From the NCBI GenBank assembly GCA_018715365.1, contig DVLU01000103.1:1-35517 (forward strand): a DNA stretch of 35,517 nt, given 5' to 3'. Both the position numbers and the translations under genes were made by a program. Source of the stretch: Candidatus Ornithomonoglobus intestinigallinarum (GTDB lineage: Bacteria; Bacillota; Clostridia; UBA1381). Below, piece by piece: positions 1-8,084 of this stretch (positions are counted from its first letter, which is position 1; each line of letters begins with the position of its first letter). The notes below the pieces were generated by a model. That model saw nothing but the letters and a program-made list of their open reading frames with translations, did not search any database and was not told the DNA's origin.

Positions 1-3
1 TAC

Positions 4-206
4 AGGGCTGCTCGGTTTCAGATGCAGAACGGATAAAACGCACCCGACGGCGTATTGGCACCGCGCAAGATGGCGCGGACGACCGAAGGTCGGCTTTCGG
101 CTTTTGCCGAAAGTGCTGAAAAGTGTACTCCGAGTGGTGCGTTTTGTTCGTAGCGGCACAGCTCTTATGCTGTGCCGCGATCTGCGCTGAAAGCGACGGC
201 CCCCGG
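4..206. repeat. Palindromic repeat family A, copy 1 (expanded form)
   Basis: This is a long imperfect palindrome abutting the 3' end of prfA. The outer arms are GGGCTGCTCGGTTTCAGATG (from 6) and a right arm at about 181-203 beginning TCTGCGCTGAAAGCG. The inner arms are AAAACGCACCCGACGGCGTA (from 36) and GTACTCCGAGTGGTGCGTTT (from 125). Between the inner arms lie three small hairpins: CCGCGC/GCGCGG (61-78), CGACC/GGTCG (about 80-92) and CTTTCGGC/GCCGAAAG (about 94-113). Between the right inner and outer arms lies a fourth, GCGGCACAG/CTGTGCCGC (153-178). Copy 2 at 15364-15498 has the same arms but different hairpins. No coding gene is seen here. Confidence 0.8.
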
Positions 207-210
207 AAAA

Positions 211-1281
211 TTATTCTTCAGAGCCCGACAACTTCGCCGCCTGATCGGCCGTTATCAGCGCGTCCACTATCTCGTCAAGATTTCCGTCAAGTATCTGCTC
301 AAGCTTATACAGCGTAAGGTTTATGCGGTGGTCGGTAACGCGCCCCTGCGGGAAATTATACGTGCGTATGCGCTCGCTCCTGTCGCCGGAGCCGACCTGC
401 GATTTCCTTTCGTCTGCTATCTCCCGGCTGCGCTGCTCCTCCATTGCGTCGTAAATGCGCGAGCGCAGTATCTTCATTGCCTTATCCTTGTTTTTGTGCT
501 GCGACTTCTCGTCCTGGCACGAAACAACGATGCCTGTCGGTATATGCGTTATCCTCACGGCCGAATCGGTTGTGTTTACGCACTGTCCGCCCGGTCCGCC
601 GGCGCGGAAAACGTCTATCCTCAGATCGTTCGGGTCGATATTTACCTCAACCTCCTCAACCTCCGGCAGCACGGCAACGGTCACGGCAGACGTGTGGATA
701 CGCCCGCCCGATTCCGTTTCAGGAACGCGCTGGACGCGGTGCACGCCGCTTTCGAATTTAAGGCGGCTGTACGCGCCGTGACCCTCCACCGAAAAGCAGA
801 CTTCTTTATAGCCGCCGATGTCCGTGGGGCTTGAATTCAGTATCTCCGTTTTCCAGTGCTTCGACTCCGCATACATCGAATACATGCGCATAAGATCCGC
901 CGCAAAGAGCGCCGCCTCCTCGCCGCCCGTGCCGCCGCGTATTTCCATGATTACGTTTTTGTCGTCGTTCGGGTCTTTGGGGAGCAGCAGTATTTTAAGC
1001 TCCTCTGACGTTTTTTCCACCGTTTCCTCCGCCTCGGCAAGCTCGGCCTTTATCAGCTCCTCAAGCTCCCTGTCCTGCTCCGCGGCAAGCATTTCGCGGT
1101 CGTCCGCCGCCGTTTTTTTTGCCGTTTTGTATTCCCTGTATTTTTCTACTATCGGTGTAAGGTCGGCATGCTCCTTGCAGTAGCCGCGCCATGCGTCCAT
1201 ATCGCGCATGACCTCGGGGTCGCTTATCTTCCGCGACACGAGCTCAAACCGCTCCTCTATTGCGTCAAGTTTATCAAACAT
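211..1281 (-). CDS. prfA: Peptide chain release factor 1 (RF1)
   Basis: Class I release factor that reads UAA and UAG in the ribosomal A site and triggers hydrolysis of the peptidyl-tRNA. The protein has 356 residues, the usual RF1 length. The peptidyl-transferase motif GGQ is at 231-233 within [19 protein letters not shown]. The stop-codon tripeptide region is PET at 187-189, in [17 protein letters not shown]; this PxT form marks RF1, whereas RF2 has SPF. The N-terminal helical domain covers about 1-110. The ATG start has GAGG about 11 bases upstream. It lies downstream of hppA on the same strand, but a good promoter sits in the 114-base gap, so it probably has its own transcript. In many Firmicutes prmC follows prfA; here the next sequence is a palindromic repeat and the window ends. 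Confidence 0.97.
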   Translation of the reverse strand: MFDKLDAIEERFELVSRKISDPEVMRDMDAWRGYCKEHADLTPIVEKYREYKTAKKTAADDREMLAAEQDRELEELIKAELAEAEETVEKTSEELKILLLPKDPNDDKNVIMEIRGGTGGEEAALFAADLMRMYSMYAESKHWKTEILNSSPTDIGGYKEVCFSVEGHGAYSRLKFESGVHRVQRVPETESGGRIHTSAVTVAVLPEVEEVEVNIDPNDLRIDVFRAGGPGGQCVNTTDSAVRITHIPTGIVVSCQDEKSQHKNKDKAMKILRSRIYDAMEEQRSREIADERKSQVGSGDRSERIRTYNFPQGRVTDHRINLTLYKLEQILDGNLDEIVDALITADQAAKLSGSEE

Positions 1282-1313
1282 ATCTTTTTTCCTCGCTTTT
1301 TCGGTTTGATATT

Positions 1314-1342
1314 ATTCTATATCATTTTGACCGCCGTGTCAA
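1314..1342 (-). promoter_or_regulatory. Sigma-A type promoter for prfA
   Basis: On the minus strand, TTGACA (1337-1342) is followed after exactly 17 bases by TAGAAT (1314-1319). This predicts a start about 25 bases upstream of the prfA ATG. Confidence 0.65.
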
Positions 1343-1395
1343 GTTTTTTATCCCCGAAAAGCAAAACGTGTACAGGGGCGGGCAAAGGAACGCCG

Positions 1396-3483
1396 TTAAA
1401 ACAATCCCAGTCCTCCGTACGCCACAATAAGCGCCGAGAACACGATCGAAACCATCGACAAAAGCTTTATAAGTATATTTACCGACGGCCCCGACGTATC
1501 CTTGAACGGGTCGCCCACGGTGTCGCCCACAACGGCGGCCTTATGGTTTTCGCTGCCCTTGCCGCCGAAATTGCCGGCTTCTATATATTTCTTCGCATTA
1601 TCCCACGAGCCGCCGGAATTTGCCATCATAACGGCAAGCACAAAGCCCGAAACAAGCGCGCCCGCAAGCATTCCCACAACACCGTTGCAGCCGAGCACGA
1701 ACCCGACAACTATCGGCACAAATATTCCGAGAGCCGCGGGGAGCACCATTTCCTTAAGCGACGATCTCGTGCATATGTCAACGCACGTTTCGTAATCGGC
1801 TTCGGCCTTGCCTTCCATAAGCCCCTTTATCGTCTTAAACTGGCGCCTTACCTCAATAACTATCTTCTGCGCCGCACGCCCGACGGCCTGCATCGTCAGC
1901 GCGCTGAACAAAAACGGCAGCATCGCGCCCACAAACAAGCCTATCAAAACGGCGGGGTTTGTTATCGTAAGATCGAGCGTTCCGCCCTTTGCCGCGACCT
2001 CGTCGGTATACGAAACTATAAGCGCAAGCGCCGTAAGCGCGGCCGAGCCTATCGCAAAGCCCTTGCCCGTCGCGGCCGTTGTGTTGCCCAGCGAATCGAG
2101 GGCGTCCGTCCTTTCGCGGACCTCACCGGGAAGCCCCGCCATTTCGGCAATGCCGCCGGCGTTGTCGGCAACGGGACCGTATGCGTCGGTCGCAAGCGTT
2201 ATGCCGAGCGTTGAAAGCATTCCGACTGCCGAAAGGCCTACGCCGTAAAGCCCCGACGAAAAGTCTGCCGCGCCGCCCGCCGTAAAGTACGAAACTATAA
2301 CCGATATGCCTATTATTATAACGGGTATTGCCGTCGATCTCATGCCGAGCGCTATACCGTCTATTATTATCGTTGCCGCGCCCGTTTCGGACGACGAAGC
2401 AAGCCGCTTTGTCGGATTATAAGAATCGGACGTGTAGTATTCCGTAAAGAACCCTATAAGCACTCCGGCAACAAGACCGGATATAACGGCCCAGAATACG
2501 TTTGAATTTTCGGGCAGCAGCCAGAAAATCAATATTCCCGAAACAACGGCGCTTATAAGCGACGCCGCATACGTGCCGCGCCTTAACGAGCCGAGCAGCG
2601 CCTTCTGGTCGGCGCCCTCCTTTGTCGAAACAAAGAACGTGCCGATTATCGACGCGATTATTCCGACAGCCGCGATAAGCATCGGCACAATAACGCCGCC
2701 GAAGCCAAGCCCCGCAGCCGTTGCGAGCGCGCCGCACGATATGATCGAACCGACGTACGATTCATAGAGGTCCGCGCCCATTCCGGCAACGTCGCCCACG
2801 TTGTCGCCGACGTTGTCTGCTATACATGCCGGGTTTCTCGGGTCGTCCTCCGGTATCCCGGCTTCGACCTTGCCCACAAGGTCGGCTCCGACGTCCGCCG
2901 CCTTTGTGAATATTCCGCCGCCCACGCGCGCAAACAGCGCCATTGACGACGCGCCCATGCCGAACGTAAGCATCGCAGACATTATCTCGTCTATCGGCAG
3001 CTTGAATACAAGCTTCAGCAGTATAAACCACATGCTTATATCAAAAAGCCCGAGCCCCACAACGGTAAGGCCCATAACGGAGCCCGACGCAAACGCAGTC
3101 TTGAGCCCCTTGTTAAGGCTCTCCCGCGCGCCGTTTGCCGTCCTTGAATTTGCGTACGTTGCTATCTTCATGCCGATAAAGCCCGACAGCCCCGAAAACA
3201 ATCCGCCCGTCAAAAACGCAAACGGAACGAATATCGTCAAAAATCCGCTCAGCGCCAGCACGAGCAGTATAACAAACATCACCGCGAAAAATATCCCCAC
3301 GGTCTTATACTGACGCTTAAGATACGCCATCGCCCCGCGCCGTATCTTTGCCGAAATATCGGCCATCTTTGCCGTCCCCTCGGGCTTGCGCTTTACCGAA
3401 TAAAACTGCACGCACGAGAAAACAAGCGCCGCCAGGGCGCAGGCAAGCACCGCGAACGGCGCGAAAGTTTCCATTGCATTCAT
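1396..3483 (-). CDS. hppA: Membrane-bound ion-translocating pyrophosphatase, K+-dependent type
   Basis: Integral membrane enzyme that hydrolyses pyrophosphate and pumps H+ or Na+ across the cytoplasmic membrane. It has 695 residues and many hydrophobic helices. The pyrophosphate-binding signature is at 197-231 ([13 protein letters not shown], then [19 protein letters not shown]). Further acidic motifs are DNAGGIAEM (440-448) and [17 protein letters not shown] near the C-terminus. At 466-475 it reads [10 protein letters not shown]. Ala470 and Gly473 occupy the positions that are Lys and Thr in K+-independent enzymes, so it should belong to the K+-stimulated subfamily. That subfamily includes both Na+ and H+ pumps, and I cannot tell which ion is moved. 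The ATG start is preceded by GGGAGG. It is divergent from the gene at 3791. Confidence 0.96.
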   Translation of the reverse strand: MNAMETFAPFAVLACALAALVFSCVQFYSVKRKPEGTAKMADISAKIRRGAMAYLKRQYKTVGIFFAVMFVILLVLALSGFLTIFVPFAFLTGGLFSGLSGFIGMKIATYANSRTANGARESLNKGLKTAFASGSVMGLTVVGLGLFDISMWFILLKLVFKLPIDEIMSAMLTFGMGASSMALFARVGGGIFTKAADVGADLVGKVEAGIPEDDPRNPACIADNVGDNVGDVAGMGADLYESYVGSIISCGALATAAGLGFGGVIVPMLIAAVGIIASIIGTFFVSTKEGADQKALLGSLRRGTYAASLISAVVSGILIFWLLPENSNVFWAVISGLVAGVLIGFFTEYYTSDSYNPTKRLASSSETGAATIIIDGIALGMRSTAIPVIIIGISVIVSYFTAGGAADFSSGLYGVGLSAVGMLSTLGITLATDAYGPVADNAGGIAEMAGLPGEVRERTDALDSLGNTTAATGKGFAIGSAALTALALIVSYTDEVAAKGGTLDLTITNPAVLIGLFVGAMLPFLFSALTMQAVGRAAQKIVIEVRRQFKTIKGLMEGKAEADYETCVDICTRSSLKEMVLPAALGIFVPIVVGFVLGCNGVVGMLAGALVSGFVLAVMMANSGGSWDNAKKYIEAGNFGGKGSENHKAAVVGDTVGDPFKDTSGPSVNILIKLLSMVSIVFSALIVAYGGLGLF

Positions 3484-3561
3484 ACAAAAAACCTCCCGTT
3501 GTTTTTTTGCGGCGCCTTATCCGCACACTGCCGAAAGACGCCGCCCGTTACATTTCTCTTT

Positions 3562-3649
3562 ATACCATTTTACACCAAATCGGACGTCAAGTCAACAAAA
3601 TTAACACAACTGTAATTTACGATTGACAAATTTGGTGTTATGGTATAAA
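3562..3649. promoter_or_regulatory. Inverted pair of shared boxes in the divergent hppA / 3791 promoter region
   Basis: ATTTGGTGT followed by ATGGTATA occurs twice in inverted orientation. On the minus strand it lies at about 3562-3580, and on the plus strand at 3630-3649. In each case the first box lies in the spacer and the second overlaps the -10 region. The arrangement suggests a common regulator or a duplicated promoter; this is inference. The rest of 3484-3790 is AT-rich with no open frame. Confidence 0.5.
3567..3595 (-). promoter_or_regulatory. Promoter for hppA
   Basis: On the minus strand, TTGACT (3590-3595) is followed after a 17-base spacer by TAAAAT (3567-3572), giving an untranslated leader of about 75 bases. 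The spacer contains ATTTGGTGT, which also occurs in the divergent promoter. Confidence 0.6.
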
Positions 3650-3651
3650 AT
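3623..3651 (+). promoter_or_regulatory. Promoter for the gene at 3791
   Basis: TTGACA (3623-3628) is followed by TATAAAAT (3644-3651). Spacing is 15 bases to TATAAA or 17 to TAAAAT, with an extended TGG before the -10. The leader would be about 130 bases. A second TATAAT at 3742-3747 lacks a well-placed -35. Confidence 0.55.
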
Positions 3652-3790
3652 TATATCATGAATTTTGGTGAGATAAACGAAAGAATATTTTCTTAATCAA
3701 AAAGTAAGCTTGCTGAAATACTATTATATACCGAATTATGATATAATATAGGTTAATGCGTTTATATAAAATTTACCGGAGGTGCCTCTG

Positions 3791-4963
3791 TTGGCAAAAA
3801 AAACAAAACAACTTATCGGCGAGATAAGCGTTTGCGCTGCTGCGCTCGCCATCCTGCTTACAATTCTTATACCGACGATTTCGGTGTGCGTTGAAAACGG
3901 CAGCGAAACGCGCTGCCGAGAGCGGCTTCAGGTTTTATCCGACGCGCTGAACAAAGCCGTTGCCGATGCGGCAAAGGAAAACGGCGGCGAGGGCTTTTTC
4001 GACGGCAAAAATTCGCGCCGCCTTATAGAGGAGCTCATAAGCGCCGTCCCTCCCGAGGATGCCGAGGATTTAATGCCCGACGAATATTATATAATAAGCA
4101 GGGATAACCGTCTTTATATAAAAAGCGCGGAGCACAGCGACATAGACGATTACTACGCAAACCTCCCGCAGGGCTTTCCCGCGCCGGAGCTTCCAAAAGA
4201 CGAGAGCGGCTTTGTTGACGGGCTTCGCATAACGGGCGTGAGGACGTATATGCAGAACGAATCGATAGACCCCTCCGCGCCGGAAAAAATGAGCTTTACG
4301 GGAAGCGACGATTTGAAAAAGCTGTTCCCCGACCTCAGCGTCAGGGCGACGTATATAGGCGGCGGCGAAACGGAGCTTTCTCCCGAGCGCTACACGCTTT
4401 TCACCGACGGCTTCGACATGAGCGTGCCCGGCACAAAAACTATACGCGTTTCGTATGATTCCGGCAAGCGCTGGCGCGGCACGATATATGCCGATTTCAC
4501 GTTTGAGGTCATGGAGCGCGCGCAGTGCCCGCCGCTTGAAATAAATTTCGGCGATAAGGGCGTTTATACGCTTGCCGCATGGGACTGGAGCGACTTTGTT
4601 GCGGAAGCGTCCCAGACGGAGGGCGGCGCAAAGGATTTTGACGCGTCCATAGTTTATTACGACGGAAAATATTACTATTATCCCGACGGCTTCAACATAA
4701 ACAGCCGCCGCGGCAATTCCGATCCCGAAACGTCGGCGGCGGACATAGACAAGCCCACAAGGGCGGCATACAGGATAGAATTCAAAACAGACACGATAAT
4801 AGCCTCGAAAGAGGACGAAAACGAAATGAAAAAAGCCGAAGCCGGCGCGCTCATGCTCGAGGACGGACAGGTGTACATCTGGCAGACGGAGCCCTCCAAG
4901 GAGGTCGGCGCGGGCTGGATAAGGGTTTACTGCGAAATGAAAAAGAACGAACCCGAGGGCTGA
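3791..4963 (+). CDS. Membrane-anchored extracellular protein of unknown function with an Ig-like (Big_3-type) segment
   Basis: I do not recognise this as a named gene. Starting from TTG at 3791 it has 390 residues. This start is favoured over the GTG at 3782 because GGAGGTG at 3778-3784 overlaps that GTG and stands 6 to 8 bases before the TTG. A single N-terminal hydrophobic helix (about 9-31) follows a short basic stretch. The next segment, starting RCRERLQVLSDALNKAV, recalls pseudopilin-like proteins, but I see no convincing prepilin peptidase site. Residues about 143-240 follow the pattern of bacterial Ig-like group 3 repeats, ending in an SVPGTKTIRVSYDSG-type strand pair. The C-terminal 150 residues are acidic and rich in aromatics (YYDGKYYYYPDG). 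The likely location is outside the membrane with the N-terminus anchored. No partner gene indicates a role. Confidence 0.8.
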   Translation: MAKKTKQLIGEISVCAAALAILLTILIPTISVCVENGSETRCRERLQVLSDALNKAVADAAKENGGEGFFDGKNSRRLIEELISAVPPEDAEDLMPDEYYIISRDNRLYIKSAEHSDIDDYYANLPQGFPAPELPKDESGFVDGLRITGVRTYMQNESIDPSAPEKMSFTGSDDLKKLFPDLSVRATYIGGGETELSPERYTLFTDGFDMSVPGTKTIRVSYDSGKRWRGTIYADFTFEVMERAQCPPLEINFGDKGVYTLAAWDWSDFVAEASQTEGGAKDFDASIVYYDGKYYYYPDGFNINSRRGNSDPETSAADIDKPTRAAYRIEFKTDTIIASKEDENEMKKAEAGALMLEDGQVYIWQTEPSKEVGAGWIRVYCEMKKNEPEG

Positions 4964-4979
4964 TTGCAGGGCGCGCGGT

Positions 4980-5011
4980 TATGCGATCAGATATGCGATT
5001 ATATTCGATTA
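4980..5011 (+). repeat. Three short direct repeats of TATKCGATYA
   Basis: TATGCGATCA (4980-4989), TATGCGATTA (4992-5001) and TATTCGATTA (5002-5011) lie just before the ribosome binding site of the methyltransferase gene. The spacing of 10-12 bases is close to one helical turn. The function is unknown; they could bind a regulator or be chance AT-rich sequence. Confidence 0.4.
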
Positions 5012-5030
5012 TTGAGAAAGGAATCATAAA

Positions 5031-5894
5031 ATGTTTCTTGCTGACAAATGGACGGACTTTACGCTTGCCGACGCCGCGGACGGAGAAAAGCTCGAATACT
5101 GGGGCAAATATCTGCTCCGCCGTCCCGACCCGCAGGCCGTATGGTCCGACAAATCGGCGGCGCCGCTCTGGGACAGGGCCGACGCGGTTTACAGCCGCTC
5201 GCGCTCCGGCGGCGGAAAGTGGAGCTTCAAAAAGCGTCTGCCCGACGCATGGCAGATACGCTACCGCAATCTTACGTTTAACATAAAGCCGATGGGCTTT
5301 AAGCATACGGGGCTTTTCCCCGAGCAGGCCGTAAACTGGGACTGGTTTTCGGAGCTTATAAGCAACGCCGGACGAAAGATAAACGTCTTAAACCTCTTTG
5401 CCTACACGGGCGGCGCAACAGCCGCGGCGCTCGGAGCCGGCGCGTCCGTATGCCACGTTGACGCGTCAAAGGGCATGGTGACGTGGGCAAAGGAAAACGT
5501 CGTATCGTCGGGGCTCGGCGAAAGGCCGGTGCGCTACATAGTCGACGACGTTTTAAAATTCGTGCGCCGCGAGGGACGGCGCGGCAGAAAATACGACGCC
5601 GTAATAATGGACCCGCCGTCATACGGGCGCGGACCCTCGGGCGAGGTTTGGAAAATAGAGGACGAATTATATCCTCTCATAAAGGAATGTATGGAAATAC
5701 TGTCGGACAAGCCGCTGTTTTTCCTTATAAACTCATACACAACGGGCCTCAGCGCGCAGATACTCAAAAACATACTTGCGCTCACCGTCGAAAAAAAATA
5801 CGGCGGGAGGGTGACGGCCGACGAAATAGGGCTGCCGATAAAAAACACGAAGCTGATACTCCCCTGCGGCATATCGGGACGCTGGGAGGCATGA
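5031..5894 (+). CDS. Class I SAM-dependent methyltransferase, RlmI/RlmK-like
   Basis: Probable S-adenosylmethionine-dependent methyltransferase of the PF10672 / RlmI-RlmK type, whose characterised members modify 23S rRNA. The protein has 287 residues. HTGLFPEQ (92-99) precedes the SAM-binding motif NLFAYTGGAT (121-130). VDAS (143-146) ends the second strand, and the catalytic-loop motif is DPPSYGRG (194-201). It lacks an N-terminal PUA domain and an added THUMP domain, so the exact substrate is uncertain. The ATG start has GAAAGGA about 8 bases upstream. It lies 68 bases after the unrecognised membrane protein and 34 bases before the ATPase gene, and may be co-transcribed with both. Confidence 0.85.
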   Translation: MFLADKWTDFTLADAADGEKLEYWGKYLLRRPDPQAVWSDKSAAPLWDRADAVYSRSRSGGGKWSFKKRLPDAWQIRYRNLTFNIKPMGFKHTGLFPEQAVNWDWFSELISNAGRKINVLNLFAYTGGATAAALGAGASVCHVDASKGMVTWAKENVVSSGLGERPVRYIVDDVLKFVRREGRRGRKYDAVIMDPPSYGRGPSGEVWKIEDELYPLIKECMEILSDKPLFFLINSYTTGLSAQILKNILALTVEKKYGGRVTADEIGLPIKNTKLILPCGISGRWEA

Positions 5895-5928
5895 CGTTTT
5901 TTATCGGCGGGCGTCCGCATGCAGAACC

Positions 5929-6753
5929 ATGAATATAACAGAATTTAACGGCGTTTCATTCGGCTACGGCAAAAACACCGTGCTGAAAAACTTTTCACTT
6001 ACAATAAAAAAAGGCGAGTTTGCCGCCGTGCTCGGCAAAAACGGCAGCGGCAAATCAACGTTTGCGCGCCTTATAAACGGGCTGCTCACGCCCGATTCCG
6101 GCAGCGTTTTTACCTGCGGCTTCAACACCTCCGACGAGCGTCTTATATACGAAATACGGCGGCGGGCGTCGTTTGTGTTCCAGAATCCGGACGACGGCAT
6201 AGTTTCCGCCGTTGTTGAGGACGAAGCGGCGTTTACCGCGGAAAATCTCGGCACGGAGCCGGCCGTCATACGCAGCCGCGTTGACGGCGCGCTCAAACGC
6301 ACGGGGCTTTACGAAAAGCGCCTCGCGCTCACATCATCGCTTTCCGGCGGCGAAAAGCAGCGCCTTGCCATAGCGTCGGCGCTCGTTTCCGAGCCGGAGC
6401 TGCTTATTCTCGACGAGCCGACGTCGATGCTCGACCCCGAAGGGCGGCGCGATTTTTTTGACCTCCTTAAAAGGCTTATATCGGACGGCATAACGGCAGT
6501 GCTTGTGACGCACGATATGGAAGCCGCCGCTCACGCCGGCCGCTGTATCGTTATCGACGGCGGCGCCGTTTCGTTTGACGGACCGCCGAAAACGCTTTTT
6601 TCCGACCGGGAGCTGCTTGAGAAGTATTCGCTGCGCGCGCCCGAAATGCAGCGCGTTGCGGACGAGCTCAAAAAGCGCGGCGTGACAATCCCCGACGGTA
6701 TGTTTGACCCGCACACCACGGCGGAATATCTTATAAATACATTGTTTTCATAA
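5929..6753 (+). CDS. Energy-coupling-factor type ABC transporter ATPase (EcfA1-like), orphan
   Basis: Cytoplasmic ATPase of the kind that drives vitamin or metal uptake through an EcfT scaffold and a substrate-binding S component. The 274 residues carry all ABC motifs: Walker A GKNGSGKST (36-44), Q-loop FQNPDD (84-89), signature LSGGEKQR (138-145), Walker B LLILDEPT (158-165) and switch His195. The stretch FQNPDDGIV followed by AENLG is typical of EcfA1 rather than of general importers. A second ATPase (EcfA2) and EcfT normally follow. Here the frame is followed by a terminator and a convergent gene, so partners must be elsewhere. The ATG start has no clear Shine-Dalgarno sequence, which suggests coupling to the methyltransferase gene. 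Confidence 0.85.
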   Translation: MNITEFNGVSFGYGKNTVLKNFSLTIKKGEFAAVLGKNGSGKSTFARLINGLLTPDSGSVFTCGFNTSDERLIYEIRRRASFVFQNPDDGIVSAVVEDEAAFTAENLGTEPAVIRSRVDGALKRTGLYEKRLALTSSLSGGEKQRLAIASALVSEPELLILDEPTSMLDPEGRRDFFDLLKRLISDGITAVLVTHDMEAAAHAGRCIVIDGGAVSFDGPPKTLFSDRELLEKYSLRAPEMQRVADELKKRGVTIPDGMFDPHTTAEYLINTLFS

Positions 6754-6819
6754 AATCTCCGTTCCGCCGCTTTGGGAATTTTCATATTCTCACATAATAC
6801 TTGAATATTTCAACGGCTG

Positions 6820-6843
6820 ACAAAAAAGCCCGAATCTTAAGGG
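6820..6843 (-). terminator. Intrinsic terminator for the NagZ-like gene
   Basis: On the minus strand, AGCCC and GGGCT arms enclose a short loop and are followed by six T residues. It lies about 37 bases beyond the stop at 6880. Confidence 0.6.
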
Positions 6844-6875
6844 CTGCTCGATTTTAGATGCAGCCCCTTCTTTTT
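6841..6875 (+). terminator. Intrinsic terminator after the ATPase gene, derived from repeat A
   Basis: GGGCTGC (6841-6847) pairs with GCAGCCC (6860-6866), followed by CTTCTTTTT. The left arm and loop, GGGCTGCTCGATTTTAGATG, match the outer arm of repeat family A, so this looks like a collapsed or ancestral form of that repeat working as a terminator. Confidence 0.7.
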
Positions 6876-6879
6876 CAAT

Positions 6880-7920
6880 CTATTTCTTTATAAATTCACT
6901 CTTAACTCTCATTATCCGCTCCACGGCCGTATTCACGGTGCTTTCGCTTATGCTGCCGTCGTTTATGCCGCCCGTTATCTCGTTCAGGGCTTTCTCAAAA
7001 TCGGAAACTATAAGCATATCGTTTCCGGCGTTCACCGCCTTTATGTACGCCTCCTCATACGTCCCGACGGCGTCCATATCCATGTCGTCCGTTATAACAA
7101 GGCCGTTGTATTTTAAATTCGTCCTGAGCACGTTATGCACCGACGGCGACAGCGACGCCGGCAGCTCCTTATCCATACACGTTACGATATTGTGCGAAAC
7201 GAGCACCGCCTCGGCGCCCTCGGCAATCCCCGCCTCAAACGGCAGAAAATCCTTGTTCACAAACTCGTCGAACGGGCGCGTGTCAACGGCGCTGCCGGTG
7301 TGCGTGTCCGCGTTTGAGCCGTAACCCGGGAAATGCTTAAGGCAGCTTGCTATGCCGCTGCGCTTTGCCGCCTTCACGGCTTCCGCAACGTACTGCGCCG
7401 TTGTTTCGGCATCCTCGCCGAGGGAGCGCTTGTAAATAAAATCGTCGGGGTCCGTCGAAACGTCGGCGACGGGCGCAAGGTTCATATTAACGCCGAGCTC
7501 CGCCAGCAGCTCCGACCGTTCCGCCGCAGCGTTTATAAGCCCGTCCATTCCGCCGGAACGGTAGTAATACGCCGGCGATTCAAACGGCTCATGGCGGAGA
7601 TACGGGTTTGAGCTCACGCGCACAACCGTGCCGCCCTCCTCGTCCGTCGCTATAATAAGCGGTATGTCGGCGTCCTTCTGAAAGCCCTCGATTTTTTCTA
7701 TGACCTCGTCCCTTGTCAGGTCCTCAAAATCGCGCGCAAACATAACTATCCCGCCCGCGCCGCGTTCTATTATCCCGCTCATGTCGGGCTCGCATCTCAC
7801 AAGCAGCAGCTGCGCCGCCTTTTCCTCCGCGGTCATCGTTTCAACGGCGCCGCGCTCCGCACCGCAGCTGCAAAGCAGCATTGCCGCGGACGCAAGCACA
7901 AGTATTTTTTTCACTTTCAT
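6880..7920 (-). CDS. nagZ: Family 3 glycoside hydrolase lipoprotein, beta-N-acetylhexosaminidase (NagZ-like)
   Basis: Probably removes N-acetylglucosamine from peptidoglycan fragments at the outer face of the membrane. The preferred ATG at 7920 has AAAGGAG eight bases upstream. The longer frame would use a TTG at 7938 that lies inside this ribosome binding site. The protein has 346 residues. A lipoprotein signal occupies 1-18, with lipobox LCSC and Cys19 as the anchor. The NagZ signature KHFPGYG (195-201) is followed by DTH at 205-207, the Asp-His pair of this family. VITDDMDMDA (275-284) holds the expected catalytic aspartate. It is a single GH3 domain with no added C-terminal domain. The gene is transcribed alone between two terminators. 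Confidence 0.85.
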   Translation of the reverse strand: MKVKKILVLASAAMLLCSCGAERGAVETMTAEEKAAQLLLVRCEPDMSGIIERGAGGIVMFARDFEDLTRDEVIEKIEGFQKDADIPLIIATDEEGGTVVRVSSNPYLRHEPFESPAYYYRSGGMDGLINAAAERSELLAELGVNMNLAPVADVSTDPDDFIYKRSLGEDAETTAQYVAEAVKAAKRSGIASCLKHFPGYGSNADTHTGSAVDTRPFDEFVNKDFLPFEAGIAEGAEAVLVSHNIVTCMDKELPASLSPSVHNVLRTNLKYNGLVITDDMDMDAVGTYEEAYIKAVNAGNDMLIVSDFEKALNEITGGINDGSISESTVNTAVERIMRVKSEFIKK

Positions 7921-7973
7921 CAGCTCCGCTCCTTTCAAATACGGTTCACCTTTGTGATATTTTCGGTCTTTAT

Positions 7974-7979
7974 ATTATA
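7974..7979 (-). promoter_or_regulatory. Possible -10 box upstream of the NagZ-like gene
   Basis: TATAAT on the minus strand lies about 55 bases before the start codon. No good -35 is seen at the proper distance, so the assignment is weak. Confidence 0.35.
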
Positions 7980-8014
7980 TGATGCGAAAATGGGAAATAT
8001 TACTGTTTAAAAGC

Positions 8015-8042
8015 AAAAAAAAATAAAGCGCCCTGCGGGGCG
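8015..8042 (-). terminator. Intrinsic terminator for murC
   Basis: On the minus strand, CGCCC and GGGCG (8029-8042) form a tight hairpin with a CGCA loop, followed by CTTTATTTTTTTT. A second GC-rich hairpin (about 8044-8062, arms CGGGGGC and GCCCCCG) lies just before it. Confidence 0.75.
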
Positions 8043-8084
8043 GCGGGGGCCGGCGCCCCCGCGCAAATGAAATACCGGAAAATA

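Noticed and set aside
1168-2214. Long plus-strand open frame of 348 codons opposite hppA
   Set aside because: It is antisense to an intact, highly conserved pyrophosphatase, is rich in Arg/His/Ala as expected of a shadow frame in GC-rich DNA, and has no ribosome binding site or recognisable domain.
3484-3790. Riboswitch in the hppA or 3791 leader
   Set aside because: I see only promoter elements and short inverted boxes; no paired domain resembling a known riboswitch.
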